DNA of 56,711 bases from Reyranella sp. (GTDB lineage Bacteria > Pseudomonadota > Alphaproteobacteria > Reyranellales > Reyranellaceae), in contig JAKFVH010000013.1 of assembly GCA_021732285.1 (NCBI GenBank), forward strand, positions 1-56,711, given 5' to 3'. This document shows positions 33,568 to 42,522 of the stretch, piece by piece (the first letter of the stretch is position 1; each line of letters begins with the position of its first letter). Both the position numbers and the translations under genes were made by a program. Below the pieces are notes generated by a model, which did no database searches, was not told the origin of the DNA, and saw nothing but the letters and a program-made list of their open reading frames with translations.

Positions 33568-34692
33568 TTACGCGGCGTTCTTTTGCTCCAAACGGCTGAC
33601 GAGCTTGTCCTTCCAGGCCATCGGTCCACCCAGCGCCAGCGCCATCACGCGCGCCCGGCGATAGTGGAACTGCGTGTCGGCCTCCCAGGTGAAGCCGATG
33701 CCGCCGTGGGTCTGGATGTTCTCCTTCGACGCGAAGTCGTAGGCGTCGGTCGCCGCGATCCGCGCCGCCGCGGCGGCGAGCGGCAGGTCGGACCCGCCGT
33801 CGGTCAGCATCATGGCACCGTAGTAGGCGTTGGAGCGCGCCAGCTCGAGCTTGACGTAACAGTCGGCAAGCTTGTGCTTGATCGCCTGGTAGGAGCCGAT
33901 GGCGCGACCGAAGGCCTGACGCTGCAGGGCGTAGTCGCGCGCCATCCACATCGCCGCCTCGGCGCCGCCCACCTGGGCGAAGGCGAAGTAGACCGCAGCC
34001 GCGTCGTACAGACGCTCGAGCGTACGCCAGCCCTCGCCCTCCGCGCCTAAAAGCTCCGCGGCGGCGTCCTTGAAGGTGAGCTCGGCATGCTTGCGCGCCG
34101 GGTCGATGGTCTCGACGCGCTTCTTCGTGACGGCCGCCTGCTTGAGATCGACCAGCACCAGCGACACGGCGCGATCGCCTTGTCCGCCGGTGTTGGCCAG
34201 CACGATGGCGAAGGTCGCGGCCTCGCCGTCGGCCACCGGCAGCTTCTTGCCGTTGAGTCGGCCGCCGCCGAAGGTCGTGCGGATGCCGCGCGGCTTGGGC
34301 GGCTGCGGGCCTTCGGCGATGGCGAGCGTGCCGATCGCCTTGCCGGCGGCCAGCTCGCTGAGCCACTTCTTCTTCTGCGCGTCCGAGCCCGCGAGCTTCA
34401 GCGCCTCGGTCGCGAGCACGACCGACGTGTCGAACGGCACGGGCGCCGCAGCGCGGCCCATTTCCTCGGCGATGACGCAGAGCTCGAGCGGAGAGAGCCC
34501 GAGCCCGCCATACTCTTCGGGAATGCCGGTTGCCGGCACGCCGAGCTCGACCAGGCCCTTCCAGACCTCGTCGGCATGAGTCTCGTTGCCGTCCAGCACG
34601 CGACGCACGACCTTGGTCGGGCACTTGTCGGTGAGGAACTTACGGACCTGCTCCTTGAGCAGCTTCTGGTCGTCGGAGAAATCGAAGTTCAT
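33568..34692 (-). CDS. Acyl-CoA dehydrogenase (small member of an adjacent pair)
   Basis: A 374-aa ACAD-fold protein. It starts MNFDFSDDQKLLKEQVRKFL and carries PEEYGGLGLSPLELCVIAEE, DYALQRQAFGRAIGSYQAIKHKLADCYV and THGGIGFTWEADTQFHYRRA. The central FAD/substrate region is less conserved than in its partner, lacking the clear SEPxAGSD block. That fits the smaller subunit of a heteromeric ACAD. It is upstream of the larger gene on the same strand and divergent from the dioxygenase-like gene. Confidence 0.88.
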   Translation of the reverse strand: MNFDFSDDQKLLKEQVRKFLTDKCPTKVVRRVLDGNETHADEVWKGLVELGVPATGIPEEYGGLGLSPLELCVIAEEMGRAAAPVPFDTSVVLATEALKLAGSDAQKKKWLSELAAGKAIGTLAIAEGPQPPKPRGIRTTFGGGRLNGKKLPVADGEAATFAIVLANTGGQGDRAVSLVLVDLKQAAVTKKRVETIDPARKHAELTFKDAAAELLGAEGEGWRTLERLYDAAAVYFAFAQVGGAEAAMWMARDYALQRQAFGRAIGSYQAIKHKLADCYVKLELARSNAYYGAMMLTDGGSDLPLAAAAARIAATDAYDFASKENIQTHGGIGFTWEADTQFHYRRARVMALALGGPMAWKDKLVSRLEQKNAA

Positions 34693-34779
34693 GATGGGTT
34701 GAGCCTAGCAAGCAAGCTCGCATCGGGGAACGGTAGAGGGTTCCGTCAGGCGGGTTGAACAATATGATAGGGTGAGCGC

Positions 34780-35130
34780 ATGGACACAGCGAAAATCAAG
34801 GACTGGCACGCCCACGTCTACTTCGATGCCATCACGACCGAGCCCGCCCAGGCGTTGCGGGAGAAGATCGAGAAGGCGTTCACGATCGAGATGGGCCGCT
34901 TCCACGAGCGGCCGGTCGGCCCGCACCCGCGCTTCAGCTACCAGGTGGCGTTCAAGAACGAGCAGCTGGCGCCGCTCTTGTCGTGGCTGGCGCTCAACCG
35001 CGGCGACCTCACGATCTTCGTGCATCCCAACACCGGCCAGGACCTGGAAGACCATCGCGACCGCGCGATCTGGCTCGGCCAGCAGGTACCGCTGGTGCTC
35101 GACATCTTCACCAAGAGGAAGGACTCATAA
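34780..35130 (+). CDS. DOPA 4,5-dioxygenase family protein
   Basis: A 116-aa protein of the small extradiol-type family named after fungal/plant DOPA 4,5-dioxygenase. Conserved histidine segments are WHAHVYF at 9-15, RPVGPHPRFSYQVAF and LTIFVHPNTGQDLEDHRDRAIWLG. The bacterial members' true substrates are mostly unknown. Its stop codon directly adjoins the ATG of the CinA-domain gene (TAA-ATG), so the two are probably co-transcribed. Confidence 0.85.
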   Translation: MDTAKIKDWHAHVYFDAITTEPAQALREKIEKAFTIEMGRFHERPVGPHPRFSYQVAFKNEQLAPLLSWLALNRGDLTIFVHPNTGQDLEDHRDRAIWLGQQVPLVLDIFTKRKDS

Positions 35131-35613
35131 ATGGATTCGCTCCTGCCGCTGGCGAAGAAGGTCGGCGAGAAACTGAAGGCCCGCAAGGAAACGGTCAGTA
35201 TCTCCGAATCGTCGGCCGGCGGCCTGATCTCCGCCGTGCTGCTCGCCGTGCCCGGCGCCTCGGCCTACTTCATGGGCGGCGCCGTGGTCTACACGCGGCC
35301 CGCCGGCGAGGCCTTCCTGACCGCGACTCCGAGCAAGCGCAAAGGCATCCGTTCCTCCTCCGAACCGTGGGCGACGCTCGCCGCCGAGCTGGTGCGCGAG
35401 CGGCTGAACACGACCTGGGGGCTTGCCGAGACCGGTGCCTCGGGACCGACCGGCAATTCCTACGGCGATCCGGCAGGCCACACCTGCGTCGCCGTCGTCG
35501 GCCCCAAGGGCAAGATCGCGCGCACGCTGCGCACCGGTTCGAACGACCGCGTCGCAAACATGCGCGCCTTCGCCACGGAAGCACTCAGGATATTGGATGA
35601 GCAACTAGAATAG
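35131..35613 (+). CDS. CinA C-terminal-domain protein (PncC-like nicotinamide-nucleotide amidohydrolase)
   Basis: A 160-aa stand-alone CinA domain. Family members deamidate nicotinamide mononucleotide in NAD recycling. The catalytic-Ser motif, usually ESCTGG, reads ESSAGG here. ASAYFMGGAVVYT and ETGASGPTGNSYGDPAGHT are the other conserved loops. The last dozen codons (GAAGCACTCAGGATATTGG...) are markedly AT-richer than the rest. A 3' fragment coding for a similar but GC-rich ALKLLDEQL ending lies beyond the adjacent AT-rich island (37631-37666). The present C-terminus may therefore have been replaced when the island was inserted. Confidence 0.85.
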   Translation: MDSLLPLAKKVGEKLKARKETVSISESSAGGLISAVLLAVPGASAYFMGGAVVYTRPAGEAFLTATPSKRKGIRSSSEPWATLAAELVRERLNTTWGLAETGASGPTGNSYGDPAGHTCVAVVGPKGKIARTLRTGSNDRVANMRAFATEALRILDEQLE

Positions 35614-35650
35614 TGACGCTGAGGCTGGCCCAGTATCCGTATACGAGGCT

Positions 35651-36916
35651 CTACACCGTACATGCCGCTTCGATGCGGTCTTTGTTCTCAAGTTGATGCT
35701 TGACCAACACATCGTCTACGGAGAATTCATCCGCAATTGACTGGATGTCGCGACCTTCATTCCACATAGAAAGCACTTCTTGAACCGGTGCAAGCAGTTC
35801 AGCCGCAAATGCACGACCTGCGGCCTGTCGCAAAGCATCAATGACTTCGTTAACGACTGCTCTTGAATGGCTTGGAAAGCAGGCAGCATCGCCTACCGCG
35901 CGCGCAAATGCGAAGAGCTCACCCGTTTTGGCTTTCGGTGATTTGCCGTGATCACGGACAAAAATATGCGTTCCATCGTCTCTATCACTTCGCAACGCAC
36001 GAATGTTGTCGACGCGCGTTGCAGGACGAAAGCCAACACTTGCACCAAAGCGTTTCGCAAGAGACGAATAGGAATTAAATCGGCTCTCCATCTTTAGGCC
36101 AAGGATAGACCGAACCGCTCTAGCTCTGCGGTACCCCAATGCCCAGCTGCGTTCGCCTTTCTTGCTAGGAGCCTTTTGGGTTGCTTCCAACGCGATGCTA
36201 TGTAGATCGGCCAACCGAGATCTGTAGCCAGGCAATCCCTCCACATACTCGACCCATTGGAGCATGGCGCTCGCCGTTTGATTCCGTGCACCTGCCAGGA
36301 ACTCGATAAGTTGCTCTCCCTCGAACAGTCTCGACGCTGTTTCGATATCTGCAGCGGCGGCTTCTTCAGTCTGATACGGATCTAAGCCGAGAGCGCCCGC
36401 CGCTTCGCAGAAGCTCTGTTCATCAACATCCAACCGAGACTCAAGTATACGCTTCCATCTTAAAGCAGCGCTTGTACCGTGGACGCCCGATCCTTTGAGT
36501 TGCTTCAGAACCCGCTCGATAAACTCCGCAATCGCTTCTTCCGCCTGTTGGCGCGTTAGCACTTCACTGATCCCAGCCCAAAACCGAATGTCGGGATTTA
36601 GGTAAGCATGCTGATTCGCGGTGATTTCAAACGCTGCGCCGTCAAACTTCATGCGAACATCTGGGACAGCGTAGCCCATTCGATATCGCAGGAGTGAAAA
36701 CTCGCGGTCGCGCCCACCAAACAAGTTCCACCAATCGTAGGCCAAGCCTTCTGCCAACGGATAAAGCGGAAGCGTAATCTCATCTTCCGACTTCTTACCG
36801 ATCAAATGCATAGTTACGTTTTGCTCGCCTACATACAGGCGCAAATCGGCAACCGTAGCGCGCTCCTCCGGCGCCAAATTAGGTGCATCATTCAACCATT
36901 CAGTCAAAAAACGCAC
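35651..36916 (-). CDS. ImmA/IrrE-like protein with a degenerate metallopeptidase motif
   Basis: A 421-aa cytoplasmic protein in an AT-rich island (about 45% G+C in a sampled line). The C-terminus, GRAFAAELLAPVQEVLSMWNEG and then IQSIADEFSVDDVLVKHQLENKDR, closely follows the end of ImmA/IrrE peptidases. Where HExxH is expected, the sequence reads FARAVGDAA, so zinc ligands appear lost. The N-terminal half has an LPLYPLAEGLAYDWWNLF segment that I associate with larger ImmA-type proteins of unknown role. It lies downstream of a 98-aa gene on the same strand, 93 bases apart. A toxin-antitoxin, phage-control or defence role is possible; it is not provable here. Confidence 0.65.
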   Translation of the reverse strand: MRFLTEWLNDAPNLAPEERATVADLRLYVGEQNVTMHLIGKKSEDEITLPLYPLAEGLAYDWWNLFGGRDREFSLLRYRMGYAVPDVRMKFDGAAFEITANQHAYLNPDIRFWAGISEVLTRQQAEEAIAEFIERVLKQLKGSGVHGTSAALRWKRILESRLDVDEQSFCEAAGALGLDPYQTEEAAAADIETASRLFEGEQLIEFLAGARNQTASAMLQWVEYVEGLPGYRSRLADLHSIALEATQKAPSKKGERSWALGYRRARAVRSILGLKMESRFNSYSSLAKRFGASVGFRPATRVDNIRALRSDRDDGTHIFVRDHGKSPKAKTGELFAFARAVGDAACFPSHSRAVVNEVIDALRQAAGRAFAAELLAPVQEVLSMWNEGRDIQSIADEFSVDDVLVKHQLENKDRIEAACTV

Positions 36917-37009
36917 GTCTCTCTTCCTCGTCTATTGGCCAACCTTTGTACTGGCCGGCCATGCTGTTAATGCAGTTTCCAAACCATATTCTACCACTTG
37001 CATAAAATA

Positions 37010-37306
37010 TCAGATGTACTTCGGATAGTCCTTGTCGCCCTCGTAAAATCGATACTGTCCCGCTAGCAGTGCAGCCCTAACCCATTTTGTGGCTTGTTTT
37101 CGGTCATTATCTTCGACCAAATCGCAAATGGTCGTCTTCTGCTTCTTGGGTCGAGAAGCAGTTCCATCTTCGGCCACGCGTGCTTCTGGCAATCCGCCCC
37201 ACCAGCGCTTAGCTTTGTGCTCGGGGCTTCCCACATAGCAGGCTCTATCAATCATCTCTTTTGAGAGAGGCTTGCGGGCTGGAATTTGAGAAGGTCTGCG
37301 CGCCAT
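37010..37306 (-). CDS. Small protein with GSPEHK motif, partner of the ImmA-like gene
   Basis: A 98-aa basic protein. It starts MARRPSQIPARKPL, then has ACYVGSPEHKAKRWWGG, a single Cys in KKTTICDL-like context (QKTTICDLVED) and ends with WVRAALLAGQYRFYEGDKDYPKYI. I recognise the pattern of a small hypothetical family with a GSPEHK box, a TxCD box and a C-terminal aromatic tail, but know of no function. It lies in the same AT-rich island and direction as the ImmA-like gene, so the two probably form a module. Confidence 0.6.
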   Translation of the reverse strand: MARRPSQIPARKPLSKEMIDRACYVGSPEHKAKRWWGGLPEARVAEDGTASRPKKQKTTICDLVEDNDRKQATKWVRAALLAGQYRFYEGDKDYPKYI

Positions 37307-37668
37307 TTTTTGCTCAAGGTATTGCGCGTTAGCGTTCCATGATCTCGCATTTCAGTCGAGATCGAAACCGACGTCACTTAGCGCCGTGCTACGGATCTTC
37401 TACGACGTCTCCAGTCGATCGCCTTCAGAGTGGACCTTGTCGGCGACATCGGCCTGCAGACCGAAGTCGAGGGAATCGTCACCGTCGTTCCGTCGAAATT
37501 CAACAAACAGCATGGCCGAGCGCACCGCCTGCCTTGCCGATATCTAGTCGAACGTATCAAGGGAGCAGCGACAGCTCATCACAGTCGCCGACCCGGCCGC
37601 GACGCCGCCGTCGGTCACGAGGTCCAGGCCGATGCGCTCAAGCTGTTGGACGAGCAGCTTTCCTGAGG
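37307..37668. other. Gene-free interval at the island boundary
   Basis: This 362-base stretch joins the AT-rich island to the GC-rich backbone. Frames on both strands (a plus frame 37430-37666, a minus frame 37378-37560) look non-native, with runs of Arg or mixed composition and no ribosome sites. Composition rises from AT-rich at 37310-37350 to GC-rich after 37560. The only recognisable element is the cinA-like end at 37631-37666. No transposase or att site was identified. Confidence 0.5.
37631..37666 (+). pseudogene. Fragment resembling the 3' end of a CinA-domain gene
   Basis: The plus-strand codons read ADALKLLDEQLS-stop, against TEALRILDEQLE-stop at the end of the intact CinA gene at 35613. 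Most nucleotide differences between the two are at third positions, and this copy uses GC-rich codons (CTGTTGGACGAGCAG) where the intact gene uses AT-rich ones. Upstream similarity fades quickly. It may be the original 3' end of the gene, displaced by the island. Confidence 0.4.
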
Positions 37669-38070
37669 TCAGTCGGCCTCGCTCTTCATCAGCGCGGCAA
37701 GGGCCAGGCTTACCCAGCCCAGGATGAAGGCGGTGCCGCCGATCGGGGCCACCGCGCCCAGCCAGCGCGGACCGCCGAAGGCGAGCGCGTACAGGGCGCC
37801 GGGAAAGAGCACGCTGCCGGCGAAGAACAGGCACTGCGTGACGATGGCGACGCGGCCGTTCAGCATCGCGTTGCGCGCCAGCACGACCACGGCCACGATC
37901 GCGAGCGCATGGATGATCTGGTACTGGCTGCCCGTCTGCAGCCACTCGCGCGCCTTGCGGCCGGCCTCGGTCGAGAGGTCGAGGCCGTGCGCGGCAAAGG
38001 CGCCAAGGGCGACGGAGATCGCGCCGCTCAACGCGGCGACGATGATCCAGCCCTTCGCCGCCGCGCCCAC
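37669..38070 (-). CDS. DUF423 membrane protein (YgdD-like)
   Basis: A 133-aa protein with four membrane segments. The pattern GALSVALGAFAAHGL (here ISVALGAFAAHGL), QYQIIHALAIV, FFAGSVLFPGALYAL and APIGGTAFILGWVSLA defines DUF423. The start is GTG, 4 bases after the SDR stop, so it is the third gene of a crotonase-SDR-DUF423 operon. Function of the family is not established. Confidence 0.9.
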   Translation of the reverse strand: MGAAAKGWIIVAALSGAISVALGAFAAHGLDLSTEAGRKAREWLQTGSQYQIIHALAIVAVVVLARNAMLNGRVAIVTQCLFFAGSVLFPGALYALAFGGPRWLGAVAPIGGTAFILGWVSLALAALMKSEAD

Positions 38071-38074
38071 CGGA

Positions 38075-38890
38075 CTACTGCGGCTGCGGCTGCGGCCGGC
38101 CGCCGGCGGTGATGCCGCCGTCGATCACCAGCTCCTGGCCGGTCATGTAGTTGGCGGTCTCGGTGCACAGGAACAGCACGCCGTTGGCGATGTCCTGCGC
38201 CTCGCCGACGCGGGTCAGTGGCACCATGAGAGCGGCGCGCTCGCTGGGGTCGATCGGCGCATTGCGGCGGTTGCCTTCGGCGCCGGTCGGGATCTTGTCC
38301 CAGATCGGCGTGGCGATGATGCCGGGATGCACCGAGTTGCAGCGGATGTTGTCGTGGGCATGCTCCAGCGCCACCGACTTGGCGAGCAAGCGCACGCCGC
38401 CCTTGGTCGCCGAGTAGGCGGCGAGCCCGGGCGCGCCGCGCAGGCCCGCAATCGACGACATCAGCACGATCGAGCCGCCGCCCGCCTTGCGCAGCGCCGG
38501 GATGGCATGCTTGATCGACAGGAACACGCCGTCGAGGTTGATCGCCTGCTGGCGCTGCCAGTCGCCCAGCGTCATGGTCTCGATCGGCGACATGACGCCG
38601 ATGCCGGCGTTGGCCACCATGATATCGAGCCGGCCGAAGTGCTTCTCGGCCTCGGCGATCACGCCGGGCCACGCCGCTTCGTCGCGCACGTCGTGATGCA
38701 GGTAGCGCGCCTTGCCGCCCGCCTTGGCGATGCGCTCGACGACCGCTTTGCCCAGCGCGTCGTCGATGTCGGTGATCAGCACCGACGCACCCTCACGCGC
38801 CAGCGTCTCTGAGCAGGCTTCGCCGATCCCGGAAGCGCCGCCGGTGACGATGGCGGCCTTGCCACGAACTTGGCCGGTGAGCTGGGCCAC
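38075..38890 (-). CDS. SDR family oxidoreductase
   Basis: A 271-aa short-chain dehydrogenase with TGGASGIGEAC, the Asp-rich DIDDALGK that favours NAD, VANAG, the catalytic Ser in VLMSSIAGLRG and YSATKGG. The C-terminus has MTGQELVIDGGITAGG. The start is GTG, sharing one base with the crotonase stop (TAGTG). Location in a crotonase-SDR pair suggests a hydroxyacyl-CoA or hydroxy-steroid-type dehydrogenase in an acyl-CoA breakdown route. Confidence 0.88.
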   Translation of the reverse strand: MAQLTGQVRGKAAIVTGGASGIGEACSETLAREGASVLITDIDDALGKAVVERIAKAGGKARYLHHDVRDEAAWPGVIAEAEKHFGRLDIMVANAGIGVMSPIETMTLGDWQRQQAINLDGVFLSIKHAIPALRKAGGGSIVLMSSIAGLRGAPGLAAYSATKGGVRLLAKSVALEHAHDNIRCNSVHPGIIATPIWDKIPTGAEGNRRNAPIDPSERAALMVPLTRVGEAQDIANGVLFLCTETANYMTGQELVIDGGITAGGRPQPQPQ

Positions 38891-39663
38891 TAGCGGCCCT
38901 TCCAGTTGCCCGGGCGCTTCTCGGCGTAGGACTTCACGCCCTCCTTGAAGTCCTCGGTCTTGCGCGTCCAGTCCTGCTCGGTGAGCTCGCGCTCGGTCGC
39001 GATCTCGGCGGCATCGGCGAAACCGCGACGCATGGTCTCGCGCGTCGACATTACGGCCAGCGGCGCGGATTCGGCGATCTCGGCGGCAAGCTTCATCGCC
39101 TCCTTGCGTACGTCGGCCAGCGGCGCCAGCACGTCGGCCAAGCCCCATTCGACCGCCTGCTCGCCGCCGATGCGGCGGCCGGTCAGGAACATCAGGTTGG
39201 CGCGCTGCTGGCCGATCAGGCGCGGCAGGGTGAAGGTGAGCGAGAAGCCCGGATGGAAGCCGAGCCGCGTGAAGTTGGCGGCAAAACGTGCCTCAGGTGC
39301 TGCGACGCGAAAGTCCGGCATCAGGGCTAGGCCGAGGCCGCCGCCGATCGCCGGCCCCTGGATGGCGCCGATGCTGGGCTTTTTGGAGCGGAACAGGCGG
39401 GTCGCCTCCTTGTAGAGGTGCTTGCCGCTTTCGGCGGCGCCGGTCTGCGGACGGTTGGCGAAATCGGCGCCGGCACAGAACGACTTGCCCTGGGCACAGA
39501 GCACGTAGGCGCGGATGTTGCCGTCACGATCGAACGCCTCGAAGGCGTCGGCGATCTGGTTGATCAGCGAGTTGTCGAAGAAATTGTGCGGCGGCCGCTG
39601 GATTTCGACGATGCCGACATGACCTTCGCTGCTGACGCCGATATCCTTGAAGGTGGCGCTCAT
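38890..39663 (-). CDS. Enoyl-CoA hydratase/isomerase family protein
   Basis: A 257-aa crotonase-fold protein. The CoA-binding region CAQGKSFCAGADFANRP and oxyanion-hole segment IGAIQGPAIGGGLGLALMPDFRVA are clear, as is GFHPGFSLTFTLPRLIGQQRA. The active-site Glu pair of typical hydratases cannot be assigned with certainty. The ATG at 39663 follows GGGGGAAACGT. It heads the operon with the SDR and DUF423 genes and is divergent from the hydroxyacyl-CoA dehydrogenase. Confidence 0.9.
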   Translation of the reverse strand: MSATFKDIGVSSEGHVGIVEIQRPPHNFFDNSLINQIADAFEAFDRDGNIRAYVLCAQGKSFCAGADFANRPQTGAAESGKHLYKEATRLFRSKKPSIGAIQGPAIGGGLGLALMPDFRVAAPEARFAANFTRLGFHPGFSLTFTLPRLIGQQRANLMFLTGRRIGGEQAVEWGLADVLAPLADVRKEAMKLAAEIAESAPLAVMSTRETMRRGFADAAEIATERELTEQDWTRKTEDFKEGVKSYAEKRPGNWKGR

Positions 39664-39743
39664 ACGTTTCCCCCACGGGCTAATGATGAGCGGCGATATT
39701 GCCCCGCCGCCGGGGCACCCGTCGAGTTGGGAGGAGAGCAAGA

Positions 39744-40681
39744 ATGTCGCAAAGCGAACGCCATGCCCCAGGACATGCACTGGTCGTGGGTGGCGGCACG
39801 ATGGGCGTGGGAATCATCGCCATGTTCCTGGGCGGCGGCTGGAAAGTGGACGTCGTGTCGCGCTCGGCATCGACGCGCGACGGCTTGCCCGATGCCTGCG
39901 CGAAGGCGCTCGCCGCGCTCGGCAAGCCCATCGATACGTCAGGGCTCGCGACCTATGCGACGCTGCCAGAAGCGTCGTGGAAGGCAATCGACGTCGTGGT
40001 CGAGACGGTGACCGAGGACCTCGAGCTGAAGCGCCGGCTGTTTACCGAGATGGAGAAGCTGGCTCAGCCCGGCTGCGCCATCACCTCGAACTCGTCGAGC
40101 TTCCCGATCAGCGAGATCGCCACGGGACTCGCCTCGCAAGGCCGCATGATGGGCCTGCATTTCTTCATGCCGGCGCATCTCATCCCGCTGGTCGAGGTCG
40201 TGCGCTCGGTCCACACCGACGTCGCCGAGGCCGAGCGCGTCGGCGAGATCATGCGCTCGCTGGGCAAGCGGCCGGTGCAGGTCAAGAAGGACGTGATCGG
40301 CTTTTTAGGCAACCGGATCCAGGGCGCCTTGATGCGCGAGGCGCTGTGGCTGATCGAGCAGGGCGTGGCCTCGCCCGAGGACATCGACGCCACGGTGCGG
40401 CTCTCCTTCGGCTTCCGCTATGCCGCGGCCGGCCCGATCGTGCAGAAGGAGCATTCGGGCTGGGACACGACTTGCGCCGTCGCCAAGATCATCTGGCCCG
40501 ATCTCAGCAATGCCGACGGTCCGCCACCGGTCCTGCAGAAGAACGTCGACGAGGGCCGCATCGGCTTCAAGACCAAGCGCGGCTTCTTCGAGTGGGACGA
40601 CCAGTCCATTGCAAAAGAGCGCGCCCGGTACGAGCACGCTCTTCGCAAGTGTCTAGAAATCTTCCGCGAGGAAGGGATTCT

Positions 40682-40685
<4 letters not shown>
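39744..40685 (+). CDS. 3-hydroxyacyl-CoA dehydrogenase family protein
   Basis: A 313-aa NAD-dependent dehydrogenase. The nucleotide motif GGGTMGVGIIAMFLGGGW is near the N-terminus, then EDLELKRRLFTEME, ITSNSSSFPISEIA, and the catalytic HFFMPAHLIPLVEVV, which has the His of the His-Glu dyad. The C-terminal domain has GFLGNRIQGALMREALWLIEQG and EGRIGFKTKRGFFEWDD. GGGAGGAG precedes the ATG. It overlaps the convergent helicase gene by 4 bases. 3-hydroxybutyryl-CoA or a related hydroxy acid, e.g. L-gulonate or carnitine, are possible substrates. Confidence 0.88.
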
Positions 40686-42250
<1,565 letters not shown>

Positions 42251-42278
42251 TGGAGATATAGTCCTTTTGGCCGCCGGA

Positions 42279-42439
42279 CGTGCCGTTCAGGCACGCGTAT
42301 GGGGCGGCTTTTGGCCCGTTCCCGCGCGCGGCTGGGACGGCTCTTGTTTTGGGGATTGTCTCGGGATGAGGCGCCGTCGAATGAGAGGCGCGTCGCGCGA
42401 TCGCGAGAAATCTTTGTCAGCCCGCAAACCAGCGGGCTG
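42279..42439 (-). other. Structured leader upstream of rhlE
   Basis: The interval between rhlE and the amidohydrolase holds two clear small hairpins on the transcript toward rhlE: CGTGCC-GTTCA-GGCACG (42279-42295), 28 bases before the start codon, and an 8-base stem CAGCCCGC/GCGGGCTG with a 6-base loop (42418-42439). No strong ribosome site precedes the ATG. A folded leader would fit temperature or autoregulatory control of a cold-type helicase, but this is inference. Confidence 0.35.
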
Positions 42440-42442
42440 GCG

Positions 42443-42473
42443 CGTATATGATTGTGCGGCGCAACTAAGTCAA
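42443..42473 (-). promoter_or_regulatory. Candidate sigma-70-type promoter for rhlE
   Basis: On the minus strand TTGACT (42468-42473) is followed after 17-19 bases by CATATACG. The -35 box has five of six consensus bases. The -10 is weak (TATACG with a 19-base spacer, or CATATA with 17). The position, about 190 bases upstream of rhlE and directed toward it in an otherwise GC-rich region, supports the call modestly. Confidence 0.35.
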
Positions 42474-42490
42474 GCGACGGTATTGTGGCG

Positions 42491-42514
42491 GGTCGCGGGC
42501 CGAAGCCCGCGACC
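42491..42514 (-). terminator. UUCG-loop hairpin after the amidohydrolase gene
   Basis: On the minus strand the sequence is a perfect 10-base stem GGTCGCGGGC / GCCCGCGACC closed by the very stable loop TTCG, 9 bases past the amidohydrolase stop codon. There is no U tract. It probably ends or protects the amidohydrolase transcript before the rhlE promoter. Confidence 0.6.
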
Positions 42515-42522
42515 GAAAACCA

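Noticed and set aside
37378-37560. Minus-strand frame at the island edge, considered as an IS remnant
   Set aside because: Arg-rich end and lack of transposase motifs or terminal repeats; nothing supports a mobile-element call.
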